Origin: JAFGJQ01 sp964495075
GTDB lineage: Bacteria > Planctomycetota > Phycisphaerae > UBA1845
Length of the DNA stretch: 64,000 bases
NCBI GenBank assembly: GCA_964495075.1
Contig: CAZBUJ010000007.1
Span: forward strand, 1-64,000
Direction: 5' to 3'
Under the pieces are notes generated by a model. It was not told the DNA's origin and made no database searches. It worked only from the letters and a program-made list of their open reading frames with translations. The position numbers and the translations under genes are program-made. The number at the start of each line of letters is the position of its first letter. The first letter of the stretch is position 1. Below are positions 8,188-17,444 of this stretch, piece by piece.

Positions 8188-8738
8188 GATGATTTCTCCA
8201 AGGCAAGGATGGATGGTTTCGCCTCGAGCAAAACGTCGCAATCCGAGTAGGCTCCGTGCCGGATGAGCAGCAGGCAGGCGTCCTGGCGGTCCTGGTCCGA
8301 CCAGCCGAGTTCCGCCAGCAGTCCGCGGGAGATCGAGAGGTCCGCCATGCACTGCTCGACGGACAGCGGCGCGAGCCGTTTCTCCAGACCGCCGAAGAAA
8401 TCGGCTTTGAGCAGTTTTTGGGCGATGGCCTGCTCGCGGTCGGCCACGTCCTCGCTACGGGGCAGGCTGAGGTATTCGTCGATGGTCTCATCGGGGCCCA
8501 GTTCCAGCCAGACCACGCCGCGCAGTTTCTTGTCGCGGAATTCCGGCGGGAGGACGATGAGCAGTCGGCGGAAGCGTTCTTCGGGCAGGGTTCCCGCGAA
8601 CCCCTCCCAGCGAAACGTGAGGCAGGTGCGGTCCCACCGCTCGCTGTGGACCACTTCGATCTCCATGCCCGGGAACGAGGGGGACAGGAGCTTGGTGAGT
8701 TCCTTCTGAAGTGCACAATGGTTGACCTTGCCCGGCAT
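8184..8738 (-). CDS. Uncharacterised protein coupled to pgi
   Basis: I do not recognise this 184-residue soluble protein. It is mixed alpha/beta by composition, with a central motif LIVLPPEFRDKKLRGVVWLELGPDETIDEYLSLPRSED and a helical C-terminal half. There is no signal peptide or membrane segment. Its stop codon overlaps the pgi start by four bases (GTGA), which argues for co-expression and perhaps a role linked to sugar phosphate metabolism; that is inference only. The ATG at 8738 lies about 70 bp downstream of a weak promoter-like site. Confidence 0.8.
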   Translation of the reverse strand: MPGKVNHCALQKELTKLLSPSFPGMEIEVVHSERWDRTCLTFRWEGFAGTLPEERFRRLLIVLPPEFRDKKLRGVVWLELGPDETIDEYLSLPRSEDVADREQAIAQKLLKADFFGGLEKRLAPLSVEQCMADLSISRGLLAELGWSDQDRQDACLLLIRHGAYSDCDVLLEAKPSILALEKSS

Positions 8739-8809
8739 CGCGATGGATCATTCCGTCCTGCCGTGTGTGCCTCGCGGGTCCCTGGGCCGCGGGCGGAACG
8801 CGAATTCGC

Positions 8810-8838
8810 ATTGTCCATCCCGTGTGCCGGGAAGGCAA
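8810..8838 (-). promoter_or_regulatory. Weak sigma-70-like promoter for the unknown gene-pgi pair
   Basis: On the minus strand, -35 TTGCCT (8833-8838) and -10 GACAAT (8810-8815) are 17 bp apart. Each matches consensus at four of six positions. Confidence 0.3.
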
Positions 8839-9006
8839 TAGTCTGGTTGGGCGCCGGTCGGCGTGTCTCATGCCGGCCGTGCGTGGCCAGCCCCGCCGTC
8901 ACTCCGCTGGAGGCGGATCGCCCTCGCATCCTCGGGCAACTGGACACAGATACTCGCGGCCGGACCGAGCGATCGTCGCGCACGATCACGGGTCATCGCG
9001 CATAGA

Positions 9007-9036
9007 AACGGTGCCCGCGGACGTGCGGGCACCGTT
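9007..9036. terminator. Perfect 12-bp bidirectional terminator hairpin
   Basis: Arms AACGGTGCCCGC (9007-9018) and GCGGGCACCGTT (9025-9036) enclose a 6-base loop. TTTTC follows on the plus strand and GTTTCTATG on the minus strand. It lies 60 bp past the stop of the small gene on the minus strand. Confidence 0.7.
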
Positions 9037-9096
9037 TTCGGTCTGACAGATTGTTGTCCACTGAAACCTGCTTGGACCGCTCCTCCTCAGAAGGAT

Positions 9097-9324
9097 CTAC
9101 CGGCGAATGCGAGCCGGCACCATCCGGCGCTCCGTCGCCAACGTCGCAACCGCCATGACCAGGACCAGCAGTGCGGCCGGGCCGGCTACCGCAATCGCGT
9201 GGCCCGTCACGGCCACAGCCCCCAAAGCGCTCAACGGGGCGGCCACTGCGATCGTTCGCAGCACGCGCAACACCCAATGCCACCCACGGCGAGCCCTCCC
9301 CAATGCGTCCTCATTCGTTCTCAT
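9097..9324 (-). CDS. Small two-helix membrane protein
   Basis: A 75-residue protein with a basic N-terminus, then two hydrophobic segments (about residues 18-38 and 44-62), then a basic tail. A GGGAG ribosome site sits about 8 bases before the ATG, and a strong hairpin follows the gene, which together make a small real gene plausible. I see no family. Confidence 0.45.
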   Translation of the reverse strand: MRTNEDALGRARRGWHWVLRVLRTIAVAAPLSALGAVAVTGHAIAVAGPAALLVLVMAVATLATERRMVPARIRR

Positions 9325-9429
9325 CCTCGATCTCCCTCGTGCCTGACTCCAAGGTCCGCCGACCAGGGCGAGTTTTGGAACTCGGAGGATTCAAAGGCTT
9401 GCAGCCGGCGGGAATCAACGAGCGGCACC

Positions 9430-9460
9430 AAAAAAAAGGCCGGTCCGGAAAGGCACGGCC
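9430..9460 (-). terminator. Intrinsic terminator with T8 tract
   Basis: On the minus strand a GGCCG/CGGCC stem (9438-9442 with 9456-9460) is followed immediately by eight T residues (A run at 9430-9437 on the plus strand). It lies about 110 bp past the stop of the proline-rich protein gene, and is the clearest U-tract terminator in the window. Confidence 0.6.
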
Positions 9461-9567
9461 CCGGGCGCGGCACGTGGCGATTTCGTGGATTACCGGACGC
9501 CGGACTCGGTTTTCGGACCGTTAAGATGGGCACGATCGCGGTCGCGCCAGCGGCTCGGCGCTGCGCG

Positions 9568-10305
9568 TCACAGGTTCGCCATGATCAGTGTCGCCAGGGC
9601 GGCCAGCAGCGTCACCAGCGCGAAGAGGCCCAGTGCTTGCCGCATGGGGTAGGACACGCGGTCGAAGGGGCGATCGCAGCGGTCCAGGAAGGTGCAGAAT
9701 AGATTGGCGGCCATGACCAGCACGCGATTCCGCAGAGTGGGCGGGATTTGGAGAACGGTGTTGGAAGCGGGGCTGAACTCGCCGCCGTCGGCCAGATCGC
9801 CATCCAGCGTTGGGATACCGTCGCCGTCCTCGAGATCGACCTCGATGCCGGGGCCACGCTCCGGCTGGGGCTCGGCGGCGGGCTCATCTGGGACTTCCGG
9901 CTCCCCTTTGGCCTTCGGCACCGCGGCGGACAAGACGTTCTCGGTCGTCGTGCCCTTGTCCGCGTCGGCGATCTCGGCACCCAGTTGCTCCTGCGTGGCG
10001 TCGAGCAGACCCTCGAGTTCGGCCAACTGGTCGTCGATCGGCTTGTCTTCCGGCATCCCGTCCGCGGGGGTCGGTTCGGCCGGCGGCGCGGGGGCCGGCT
10101 CGTCGGCCGCGGGCTCGGGTGCCGTTTCCGGCGTCGGCTCGAGAGGTGGTGGCGGGGCCGCCTCTTTCGGCTCGGCTATGCCTAGTTCTTCGAGCAGGCT
10201 CTGAGCCATGGCGGACGCCCTGTCCAGAAGGGCATTAACCGCGTCGCTGCCGACGGATTGCGGATCACTGCCGCCCGGGTTGTAGTCGGACCCTGGGGAA
10301 CTCAT
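9568..10305 (-). CDS. Proline/alanine/glutamate-rich protein with C-terminal membrane anchor
   Basis: A 245-residue protein. The N-terminal 40 residues look helical. Residues about 45-80 are a Pro-Ala-Glu-rich low-complexity stretch. An acidic middle follows (LEDGDGIPTLDGDLADGG near residue 170). The C-terminus has an amphipathic segment and one strong transmembrane helix (GLFALVTLLAALATLIM) ending two residues before the stop, so it would be tail-anchored, with the acidic part in the cytoplasm. No family is recognised. It is divergent from rsmE, and a T8 terminator lies downstream. Confidence 0.7.
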   Translation of the reverse strand: MSSPGSDYNPGGSDPQSVGSDAVNALLDRASAMAQSLLEELGIAEPKEAAPPPPLEPTPETAPEPAADEPAPAPPAEPTPADGMPEDKPIDDQLAELEGLLDATQEQLGAEIADADKGTTTENVLSAAVPKAKGEPEVPDEPAAEPQPERGPGIEVDLEDGDGIPTLDGDLADGGEFSPASNTVLQIPPTLRNRVLVMAANLFCTFLDRCDRPFDRVSYPMRQALGLFALVTLLAALATLIMANL

Positions 10306-10431
10306 CGCGTCTCCGATCGCTGCCCACCGTCCCGATAGCGCACCTCCATCGTCTTATCGGAGGGCGCGGGGGTCGTCTTCAGCAACAGCCAACCGGTTGT
10401 GCCTCCCTGCCGCGGTCGGGATAATCTCGGC

Positions 10432-11193
10432 ATGGCGTCGGTGCCACGATTCCATTGTCCCGGGCTGGCTCAGCACGAAACCGTGTTTCTGCCGCCGGAA
10501 GAGGCTCGCCACGCACGGTCGGTGCTTCGGATCGGCGCGGGCAGTGAGATCATCGTGTTCGACGGGCTCGGGGCGGAGGCGACAGCCCGCGTCGAGCGCG
10601 TCTCGCGCCACGGGATGTTGGTTCGTGTGGGGGACGTGCAGGTCGTGCCGTTCGACGTGTCCATCCGGCTGACGCTGGCCGTCGCGATGCCCCGCAGCCA
10701 TCGACAGCACGTCCTGATCGAGAAGTGCACGGAACTGGGCGTATCGGCGGTACTCCCGTTGATCAGCGAGCGCAGCGTCGTGCGGCCGACCGATAACAGT
10801 CTGGAGAAATGGTCACGGGTGGCGGTGGAGGCGGCCAAGCAATCCGGCCGGAAGTGGGTGCCGCGGATTCTTCCGCCCGCCTCGTTTACCGATGCCGTGG
10901 AACGGATCGATCCGGCCGATCTTGCCGTCGTACTGGACCCCGGCTCTGCCGCGCCTCCGCTTACCGAGGTCCTGGCGGGTTCCCCCGACGCGGATACGAT
11001 TATCGCGTGGATCGGCCCGGAGGGCGGGTTCACCAGGGAGGAACAGGAACGGGCGGAGGGCCGCGGGGCCCGCCGCGCCCGGTTGGGACCCACCGTGCTG
11101 CGGATCGAGACCGCCGCCATACTGGTGGCCGGGCTTGTCGCGATGGCGGGCCGCGGTCACGCGTCCACGCAAGAGGAGGTTCGGGAGCGCTGA
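10432..11193 (+). CDS. rsmE: 16S rRNA (uracil-1498-N3)-methyltransferase
   Basis: A 253-residue SPOUT methyltransferase that methylates U1498 of 16S rRNA. The N-terminal PUA-like part includes EEARHARSVLRI. The SPOUT core shows the family pattern: EKCTELGVSAVLPL, AAKQSGRKWVP, IGPEGGFTREE and the knot-forming LGPTVLRIETAA near the C-terminus. The ATG at 10432 gives the usual family length (about 245); an upstream in-frame codon at 10399 would add 11 atypical residues. A small membrane protein gene starts directly after its stop. Confidence 0.93.
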   Translation: MASVPRFHCPGLAQHETVFLPPEEARHARSVLRIGAGSEIIVFDGLGAEATARVERVSRHGMLVRVGDVQVVPFDVSIRLTLAVAMPRSHRQHVLIEKCTELGVSAVLPLISERSVVRPTDNSLEKWSRVAVEAAKQSGRKWVPRILPPASFTDAVERIDPADLAVVLDPGSAAPPLTEVLAGSPDADTIIAWIGPEGGFTREEQERAEGRGARRARLGPTVLRIETAAILVAGLVAMAGRGHASTQEEVRER

Positions 11194-11194
11194 C

Positions 11195-11485
11195 ATGAAC
11201 GAACGCGATCGGCCAGACGACAAGGTGCTGTCGAAGGCCGCCAAGAAGGCGGCGAAGGCCGCGGTGAAGGGGGAGAAAGAGGCGCGCCGGTGCCAGGCCA
11301 CGGGGCAGCCCTGGGAGCCCACACCGGTTGCACCCGCGAATGCGACGATCAGTCCGGCCGAGCGGTCCGCCCGAGCCGCGGAGCGGAATGTCCGACTGAC
11401 CCGTAACCGCATGTGGATCGGTCTGGCTACGCTGCTGGTGGCGATCGTCACCGCGTTGATCACCTGGTGGAGCAAGATCCGCTGA
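11195..11485 (+). CDS. Small protein with basic helix and C-terminal membrane anchor
   Basis: A 96-residue protein that starts two bases after the rsmE stop, with GGGAG 7 bases before the ATG, so it is probably co-transcribed with rsmE. The N-terminal half is rich in Lys and Ala (AAKKAAKAAVKGEKEARR, likely helical and nucleic-acid or membrane interacting). The C-terminus holds one transmembrane segment (WIGLATLLVAIVTALITWW). No family is recognised. Confidence 0.65.
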   Translation: MNERDRPDDKVLSKAAKKAAKAAVKGEKEARRCQATGQPWEPTPVAPANATISPAERSARAAERNVRLTRNRMWIGLATLLVAIVTALITWWSKIR

Positions 11486-11543
11486 CCGGGCACGGCGTCT
11501 ATCCAATCACGTTCATCACGGAGAGGACATCGGCGTGCACAAA

Positions 11544-11575
11544 GGGCCGCCCGGTCCGGGTGGAACGGGCGGCCC
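11544..11575. terminator. Perfect 10-bp hairpin between convergent genes
   Basis: GGGCCGCCCG (11544-11553) pairs with CGGGCGGCCC (11566-11575) around a 12-base loop. It sits between the small rsmE-linked gene (end 11485) and the stop of the large C25 peptidase (11603), so it can serve both strands; CCCTTTG follows on the minus strand. Confidence 0.65.
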
Positions 11576-11602
11576 CTACTCATTTCCGGTGTGACCGGCA
11601 GG

Positions 11603-14600
11603 TCAACTCCCCGGACAGCCGCAGTCGAGCGCGGGCACCGGCTGGTTCCAGTTGGCCGGGCTCTGCACTTTGGCAAGGTCCAGCCCGGACACTTGCCCAT
11701 CGCGGTTGATGTCCGCACGCGGATCGGCCCCCTCCGACAGGTCGTGGTTCCAGTTCGCCGGGCTCTGGATGGCCGCCAGATCGAGGCCGGTTGCGTCGCC
11801 GCTACAGTTCACGTCACCCGGCACGTAGCACAGGGGGAAGGTCCCGACGCCGTCGCCCACGACCGATACCTGGTACTTATCACGCGGGACCGAGTCGTCG
11901 AAGTGCAATTCCACTTCGTTCGCCGCGGCACCCGGCGAGAGGCTGAAGCCCACGCCAGGGTCCGGCACGATCGTAGCGAGGAGGAGATCCACGTTTACGT
12001 CACGGTCAAACGTCAGCACCAGCCACGCTTCGCCGGCCTCCGTTTCCCGCGGCTCCACCGTGCCCCTTTCGAGGTCGATGGGCAGCGCGGGCGCACCGCC
12101 GGGGTACCCGCCCGCCGGCGCGTGCAAGGCCGCGCTGGCGGCGGCGGTCAGGATCGCCGGGTCGACATCCGTGCAACTCGCGTCGTACGCGTGTTCGCCC
12201 GGCGATGTGCTGTCGAGCAGCATTTGCTCCGGGTCGGGAACGTCGAGGCTGCCCGGACCGCCGAAGAACCACTCGCCGGGGATGAAGTCGCCACCGTTGC
12301 CGTGGTTGCAGACGGACAACCGGTACGAGTATCCGAGGGTGTACTCCCAAACCGTATCCCGTCCGTCCACCCCGAACTCGCCGTAAATGTCCAGCAGGTT
12401 GGAGCCGTCCGCGGTGTCGGTCAGGATGTAGCGGTCATTCCCGTCGCCGAAGAAGATCTCCGTATAGAGATCGGCCTCCTGCGCGTAGATGAACGGGAAT
12501 GCGCCCGTACACGACCCGGACTCGTTGGCGTTGATGGTGAACGACGTCCCGGCCGGGATGGTGACACCGGTCAGGTCGACGTCGACCGTCACGTCGGTTC
12601 TGCTGTCCTCCTGAACGATGAGACCGCCCTCGGTAAACGTGTAATTATTCAAGCCCGTGTTGGTGATCTCGATCCACTTGGGGCAGCCGCCGCTCAGCGT
12701 GGCCGCCACGACCTCGCTGATGATCAGGCATCCCGCCTCCTGCGGTCCCGAGATGCACTCCGTCACGGCCGAGAGATCGTACTCAAGGAAATCGACCGGT
12801 ACGCCGCCGCCCTGCGAAAGACCGACGATGGCATCCGAGGCGTCCATGCGGAGCCACGTGATGCGCAGCGTTCCGTCGAAGAACAGCTCGATCTGGAAGG
12901 TGTGAGAGTTCGCCGTTCCCCATTGCGGCACGTCATCCCACGTGACGACCACCTCCTCCGTCGTTTCCTGCCAACTGATCGTGCCGCCGGACTCCGGGTT
13001 CAGGTCACGGAAGAACGCGGAGATCCTCGGCTGATCGAAGTGCGCCTCGAGACTCTGTGAATACGTGCCGTCACCAGCCTCGAACGTGAGGTTCCCGTTG
13101 GCGTTCACGTAGAACGAGTCATACGAGACGTTGTAGAGCCACACGCTCTGCGTGACGTCCAGGCGCGTGCTGCCATCATCGGCCAGCGTCAACGGCGTCC
13201 CGGCGGCTGGGTCGACCGGCAGTTCGGTCGCCTTTCCGCCGCACGCCTCGTAGTAGCTGCCGTACTCGCTGGGCACGAAGGTGACGCTGAAGTACTGCAT
13301 GTCAAACGCATCGCTGCCCGAGAACTGCTCGGTGAAGTAGTCCGGCTGGTCGATGGTTGTGAAGGAGAACGTCTCCGAGTACTCACCGGGCCCGCAGCCG
13401 TTGACGGCCCGGACATGCCAGTAGTACGTATCGACCGGGTCGAGGTACGCATCCACGGTGTGTGATGTACCCGCGGCGGTGGCGGTATAGACGACGCTGC
13501 CGAACGCCGCGTCGGTCGCGATCTCCACGTCGTACTCGAAGGCCGCCGGTACCTCGCTCCACGTAAGCGTGGGTGACCGCTGGACATCCGTCGCCCCGTC
13601 CGCCGGAGTGATCAACGTGGCGACGCCCGGCGCCTCGCGTGAGTGGTTCAGTTCGACCGCGACGGCCCGTTGGTGGCTGACCGAGGCGCCGGTAACCGTA
13701 ATCGTGTACTGCCCCGGCACGGCGTCATCCAGGTTCCAGACCGTGAGCGTGGAGGTAAACGGAGGCACCTGCGAGTTGACGTCGAACGCATACCGGGCCG
13801 CGGTCGGGCCGCCCGCGGCGCTGAGCGTGACTTCCTCATCGAAGTCGCCCTGGTTCAACACTTGGATTGTGTAGACGACTTCCACGTCCGGCGGGAAACA
13901 GGCATCCCGGCTCGTCGGATTCGCCGCGATCGAGAAGCCGGCCGGCCCGGGCAGCTCCAGCGACGGATCGCCCAGCAGGACGAACTCCTCGAAGATATTG
14001 CGGGTGTGATCATGGGTGGGGCCGAAGTCCGGATCCTCCAGCAGGCGGTACAGGGCGGCCTGCCACGCCGGCCCGACCTTCCAGATCCCGTCCCCGAAGA
14101 ACGATCGCAGGAAGTAGTCTTCCATCCGCCGGGACGATTCCCACGCCTCGTAGCTGCCCCACCAGACGTAGTTCGACGCGGACAGATAGGCGGCGGCCCC
14201 CTTGTTGGCTTCGCGGACCCATGTCTCCCCGAAGCACTCGTCGTAATCGAAGTGCGCCGTGTTGCAGGAGAACCCGAACACCAGGCCGTACAGTCCCTCG
14301 TTGCTGAGCGCTCTCACGTTGGACTGGTTGAAGCTGGGCGAGCTCCATCCGCTCGACCCGCTGTGACCGAAATACACCGTAAACAAGGCACCCGCATTGA
14401 CGGCGGCCGTGATGTCCGCGCTGCCGCCGCCCAGGTCGGCGTAGATCTTGGTCGCGTCAAACCCGGCCGGCGTAAGGTACGTGTTGATCATGATGGTGTG
14501 CAGGACATCCGCCTCCGCCGTGTCGTCCCCGGTGGCCAGCATCGCGGCCCGGCGCGTGTACTCCGGGTCGTCGAACAGGCCGGCTTCGACGAACAGGGAT

Positions 14601-16750
14601 TTGTCCACCATAGCCTGCAGTTGGCTCTCCGACGCCGCCGAGAATCGGCCGATGGGGACTTCGGGATACCAGTCGTCGCCGTCGTCCATACAGGCGTACG
14701 GCAAGTCGGTCGTCGCCCCGCGACTGCCCTGCCCGACCCAGTGCGGGATCGTATCGGACGTGGCCGACGCACCCGACGTGTCACCGACAATCAGGATGTA
14801 GTCCGGGGCGTCGGGGGTCCCCCACAGGTCGCGGATGTGGGTCCGGATGTCCTCCCGCGAGGTCCCGTCCGGCACCTCGTAGATCATGACGTCGTAGCCC
14901 TGGGCCGTCTTCGCGCTGGCGAACTGCGTGAGCGGCGCGCTGGCGGCGAAGTCCGCCGGCGTGACGATCAGGTAGTTCTCGGAGGGCGTCCGCGGCAGCA
15001 CCAGCGCGGGGTCGCCCAACAGGTTGAACATCTCGAAATAGCCACGTACATCGTGGGTCGAACCCCACGCGGCCAGCTCCCGCAGCATGGCGGCATCCCA
15101 TGCCGGCGCCAATTCCTCAATCCCGTCCTCGAAGATCGACTGGAAAATGAACTTCTCCAGGTCGGAAGTTTCCGGCCAACCGGGGTTGTCCTGGTAATAA
15201 ATGTAGTTGGAGTTTCCGATGGTCGCGGCCGCGCCCCTGCCGGCCTCACGATGCCAGTGCTCGCAGTAACAGGTGACGAACGGGTAGCAGCCGATCGAAC
15301 AGGTGAAGTTGAAGACCACCGGGTACAGGCGTTCGTTGTTCAAGCCGGAGACGTCGTCCTTGGAGAAGGCGGGACCGTTCTGCCACTGATCGCCGTAGCT
15401 GTGGCCGTAGAACGACGCGTACGCGCACCCATCGTTGAGGGCGGTCCGCACGTCCTCCGTGGTCGCTCCGTAGGTCCGGCAGTAGAGCCGGCGCGACGCG
15501 ATGCCGGCCGGCTCCAGGTAGTTCTCGATCACGTATTCATGCGTCGCCTCGTCCCCGGACTCGGTATCCCAGCCGGCCATGAAAAGGGCCCGGGTGGCGT
15601 AGGCGGGATCGGCGAAGTCACCGGCATCGACCGAGAGTGACTTGTCAACGATGGCCTGCAGGTCGTCCACTGATCGAACGGAGAACCGCCCGCGGAAGAT
15701 GTCCGGCATCCAGTCATCGCCTTCGTCCATGCACGCGTAGGGCAGGTCGGTCGGGCCCGCGCCACGGCCCTGCCCGTTGAAGTGGGGGATGGTGTCCGTG
15801 TCGCCGACGAGCAGCAGGTAATCCGGCGCGTCCGGGGTGTCCCACAGGCTCGCGATGTAGTCGCGGATCGTCGCCCCGGCGGTCCCCGGGGGCACCGAGT
15901 ACAGCGACACGTCGAATCCCTGGGCCGTCTTGCCGTCGATGAACTCGGTCATCGGCGCGGAGGTCGCGTAGGCCTCGGCGGCCACCACGAGGTAGTTGCC
16001 CGAGCCGCGGCCGAAGGTGTGCGTGGGCTGGGGATTCAGCACCACGTCATTCAGCCCACCCATCTGCCCGAGGCCGTGGTACACACCCGTGCCGCCGTCG
16101 AACCGCACCGACACGTCGATCTGTTGATAGAGGGCCAACTCGTGGCGGGCGGGATTATACGCGACGGGGCGCACTTCGAGCAGCCAAAGGCGTTGCCGCC
16201 GCGCGGTGCCCGCCTCGGTCGCCGCCACGCGTGCCTCCGGGCCGAACGCGTCCTGCGCGTACGCATCGGGGTCGAACGCGAACGGTTCGAGTTGCACGCC
16301 GTCGGGCGAGACCAGGCTGACCGGCTGCATGGGGGCCACGGGGTTGACCAGTCCCTGCCCGGACAGCGACCGGAAGACCGGCTCGCTCGCCTGGACCGAC
16401 ACGACCGGCGTCGCCCCTTCGGGGACCAGCACCAGCCGGCGAACCACCGGCAGGGATGGCTCACCCACCGCGCCGGCGGGACGGGCTCCGTCGCAGGTGA
16501 CGACCGTGTACGGCCCGCCCCGCGTGGAAGCCTCACTCAGGGCCACGTCATTGACGTTCACGGTGAAAGCGACGTGGTCGGCCGTCGCCGCCGTCACGGT
16601 CAACCGGGCGACGTGCGTTGCGGCCGCCGCATCGCCCGGCGCGGCCCGATCGAGGGCCAGCGCCGCGCCGACGGCCGAAGCCGCCGCGAGGAAAGCTACA
16701 CCGGCAACCACCGGCATACACGCTCGACCGCCTGACTTATACGCCTGCAT
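11603..16750 (-). CDS. Secreted two-domain C25 (gingipain-like) peptidase with propeptide, LTD and dockerin
   Basis: A 1715-residue exported protein. The ATG at 16750 follows AAGGAG and begins a signal peptide with a basic start and a long hydrophobic core. Rough layout: C25 propeptide-like region 45-225; first C25 domain 253-583 with catalytic His450 (YGHSYGD) and Cys484 (NFTCSIG); second C25 domain 592-928 with His796 (FGHSGSSGW) and Cys829 (FSCNTAH). The 33-34-residue His-Cys spacing matches gingipains. Beta-sandwich modules follow: CARDB/Ig-like about 943-1037, Fn3-like 1045-1127, a nidogen-like region 1133-1320 and a lamin-tail (LTD) domain 1338-1490. Two dockerin calcium repeats end the protein (DVNCSGDATGLDLAAIQ, DINRDGQVSGLDLAKVQ). 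Both catalytic pairs are intact. It is the third gene of a tandem set. Substrate and anchoring mechanism are unknown. Confidence 0.9.
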   Translation of the reverse strand: MQAYKSGGRACMPVVAGVAFLAAASAVGAALALDRAAPGDAAAATHVARLTVTAATADHVAFTVNVNDVALSEASTRGGPYTVVTCDGARPAGAVGEPSLPVVRRLVLVPEGATPVVSVQASEPVFRSLSGQGLVNPVAPMQPVSLVSPDGVQLEPFAFDPDAYAQDAFGPEARVAATEAGTARRQRLWLLEVRPVAYNPARHELALYQQIDVSVRFDGGTGVYHGLGQMGGLNDVVLNPQPTHTFGRGSGNYLVVAAEAYATSAPMTEFIDGKTAQGFDVSLYSVPPGTAGATIRDYIASLWDTPDAPDYLLLVGDTDTIPHFNGQGRGAGPTDLPYACMDEGDDWMPDIFRGRFSVRSVDDLQAIVDKSLSVDAGDFADPAYATRALFMAGWDTESGDEATHEYVIENYLEPAGIASRRLYCRTYGATTEDVRTALNDGCAYASFYGHSYGDQWQNGPAFSKDDVSGLNNERLYPVVFNFTCSIGCYPFVTCYCEHWHREAGRGAAATIGNSNYIYYQDNPGWPETSDLEKFIFQSIFEDGIEELAPAWDAAMLRELAAWGSTHDVRGYFEMFNLLGDPALVLPRTPSENYLIVTPADFAASAPLTQFASAKTAQGYDVMIYEVPDGTSREDIRTHIRDLWGTPDAPDYILIVGDTSGASATSDTIPHWVGQGSRGATTDLPYACMDDGDDWYPEVPIGRFSAASESQLQAMVDKSLFVEAGLFDDPEYTRRAAMLATGDDTAEADVLHTIMINTYLTPAGFDATKIYADLGGGSADITAAVNAGALFTVYFGHSGSSGWSSPSFNQSNVRALSNEGLYGLVFGFSCNTAHFDYDECFGETWVREANKGAAAYLSASNYVWWGSYEAWESSRRMEDYFLRSFFGDGIWKVGPAWQAALYRLLEDPDFGPTHDHTRNIFEEFVLLGDPSLELPGPAGFSIAANPTSRDACFPPDVEVVYTIQVLNQGDFDEEVTLSAAGGPTAARYAFDVNSQVPPFTSTLTVWNLDDAVPGQYTITVTGASVSHQRAVAVELNHSREAPGVATLITPADGATDVQRSPTLTWSEVPAAFEYDVEIATDAAFGSVVYTATAAGTSHTVDAYLDPVDTYYWHVRAVNGCGPGEYSETFSFTTIDQPDYFTEQFSGSDAFDMQYFSVTFVPSEYGSYYEACGGKATELPVDPAAGTPLTLADDGSTRLDVTQSVWLYNVSYDSFYVNANGNLTFEAGDGTYSQSLEAHFDQPRISAFFRDLNPESGGTISWQETTEEVVVTWDDVPQWGTANSHTFQIELFFDGTLRITWLRMDASDAIVGLSQGGGVPVDFLEYDLSAVTECISGPQEAGCLIISEVVAATLSGGCPKWIEITNTGLNNYTFTEGGLIVQEDSRTDVTVDVDLTGVTIPAGTSFTINANESGSCTGAFPFIYAQEADLYTEIFFGDGNDRYILTDTADGSNLLDIYGEFGVDGRDTVWEYTLGYSYRLSVCNHGNGGDFIPGEWFFGGPGSLDVPDPEQMLLDSTSPGEHAYDASCTDVDPAILTAAASAALHAPAGGYPGGAPALPIDLERGTVEPRETEAGEAWLVLTFDRDVNVDLLLATIVPDPGVGFSLSPGAAANEVELHFDDSVPRDKYQVSVVGDGVGTFPLCYVPGDVNCSGDATGLDLAAIQSPANWNHDLSEGADPRADINRDGQVSGLDLAKVQSPANWNQPVPALDCGCPGS

Positions 16751-17444
16751 CGAAATCGTCTCCTTCCTTACGACCTCCGCCGCTCCGTGCGAAGGATCAT
16801 GCCCGGTCGATGGGCGCATCCCACCACCGCTCGACGTCACGGGCCAGTGGTAACGCCTGCACACCACCTTCAAACGGCATAGCCATTGCGTTGCAAACGG
16901 ATAGACGCATCATGACCGCCCCAGCGCCGTGTCGTTCCCGTGCCCGACGCACGACTGGAGGGTATCGAGGAATCGTGTGGAGAATCGGCGAGCCGACCGT
17001 GGGCCCGCCTCCGCTTCCAATCCGCCGCTTCCCTCCGGCGGCGGGCCGCCCAGGCCGTGCCGGCACCTCCGCCCAGTCGCGTTGCCCAAAACTCCGACAC
17101 CGTATGATACTCGAATCCGTACGGTGATACCAGAAAGAGCGCCCCACAGGCCAGACCGGTGCACCGATAACGGGGCTTGCTGACTCTCTCCCCGCCCGCT
17201 GGCGGCGGCGTGTTTCCAGTGTGGACGGAAAGGTCGCTCCGGCAACAAGACAGCGGACGCGAGCTGTTTCATCATCCGATAACGTCGTTCGGCCGCCGGA
17301 CACTCCACGGGATCGCCGGGCCGCGCGACGGGGCGCGCCGCCCAGGCGCCGGCGTCGCCATCACGAAGAGCATCCCCACGCCGCGGGCGGCCCAGTTCGC
17401 GCCGCGAGGGGACATCAGCGGCGTTCGTCATCGAGGTCCGGCGA
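16751..17444. other. Intergenic region of about 690 bp between C25 peptidase genes, no gene seen
   Basis: The open frames here have no ribosome site and no recognisable motif. A 7-bp inverted repeat CACCGTA/TACGGTG occurs near 17097-17127. The size of the gap, compared with 68 bp between the other two C25 genes, suggests the large gene has its own promoter. Confidence 0.5.

Larger units (their letters stand above)
8739..9096. other. Intergenic region with promoter-like site and bidirectional terminator
   Basis: This gap of about 360 bp has no credible gene. It holds a promoter-like site at 8810-8838 (minus) and a 12-bp perfect hairpin at 9007-9036. Confidence 0.6.

Noticed and set aside
13643..15640. 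A long plus-strand frame opposite the large C25 peptidase
   Set aside because: It is a shadow of the peptidase; it has no start signal and an Arg/Val/Gly-rich composition typical of antisense frames.
16797..17303. Possible 168-codon gene upstream of the large C25 peptidase
   Set aside because: No ribosome site, Arg-rich sequence without motifs, and competing frames of similar length on both strands.
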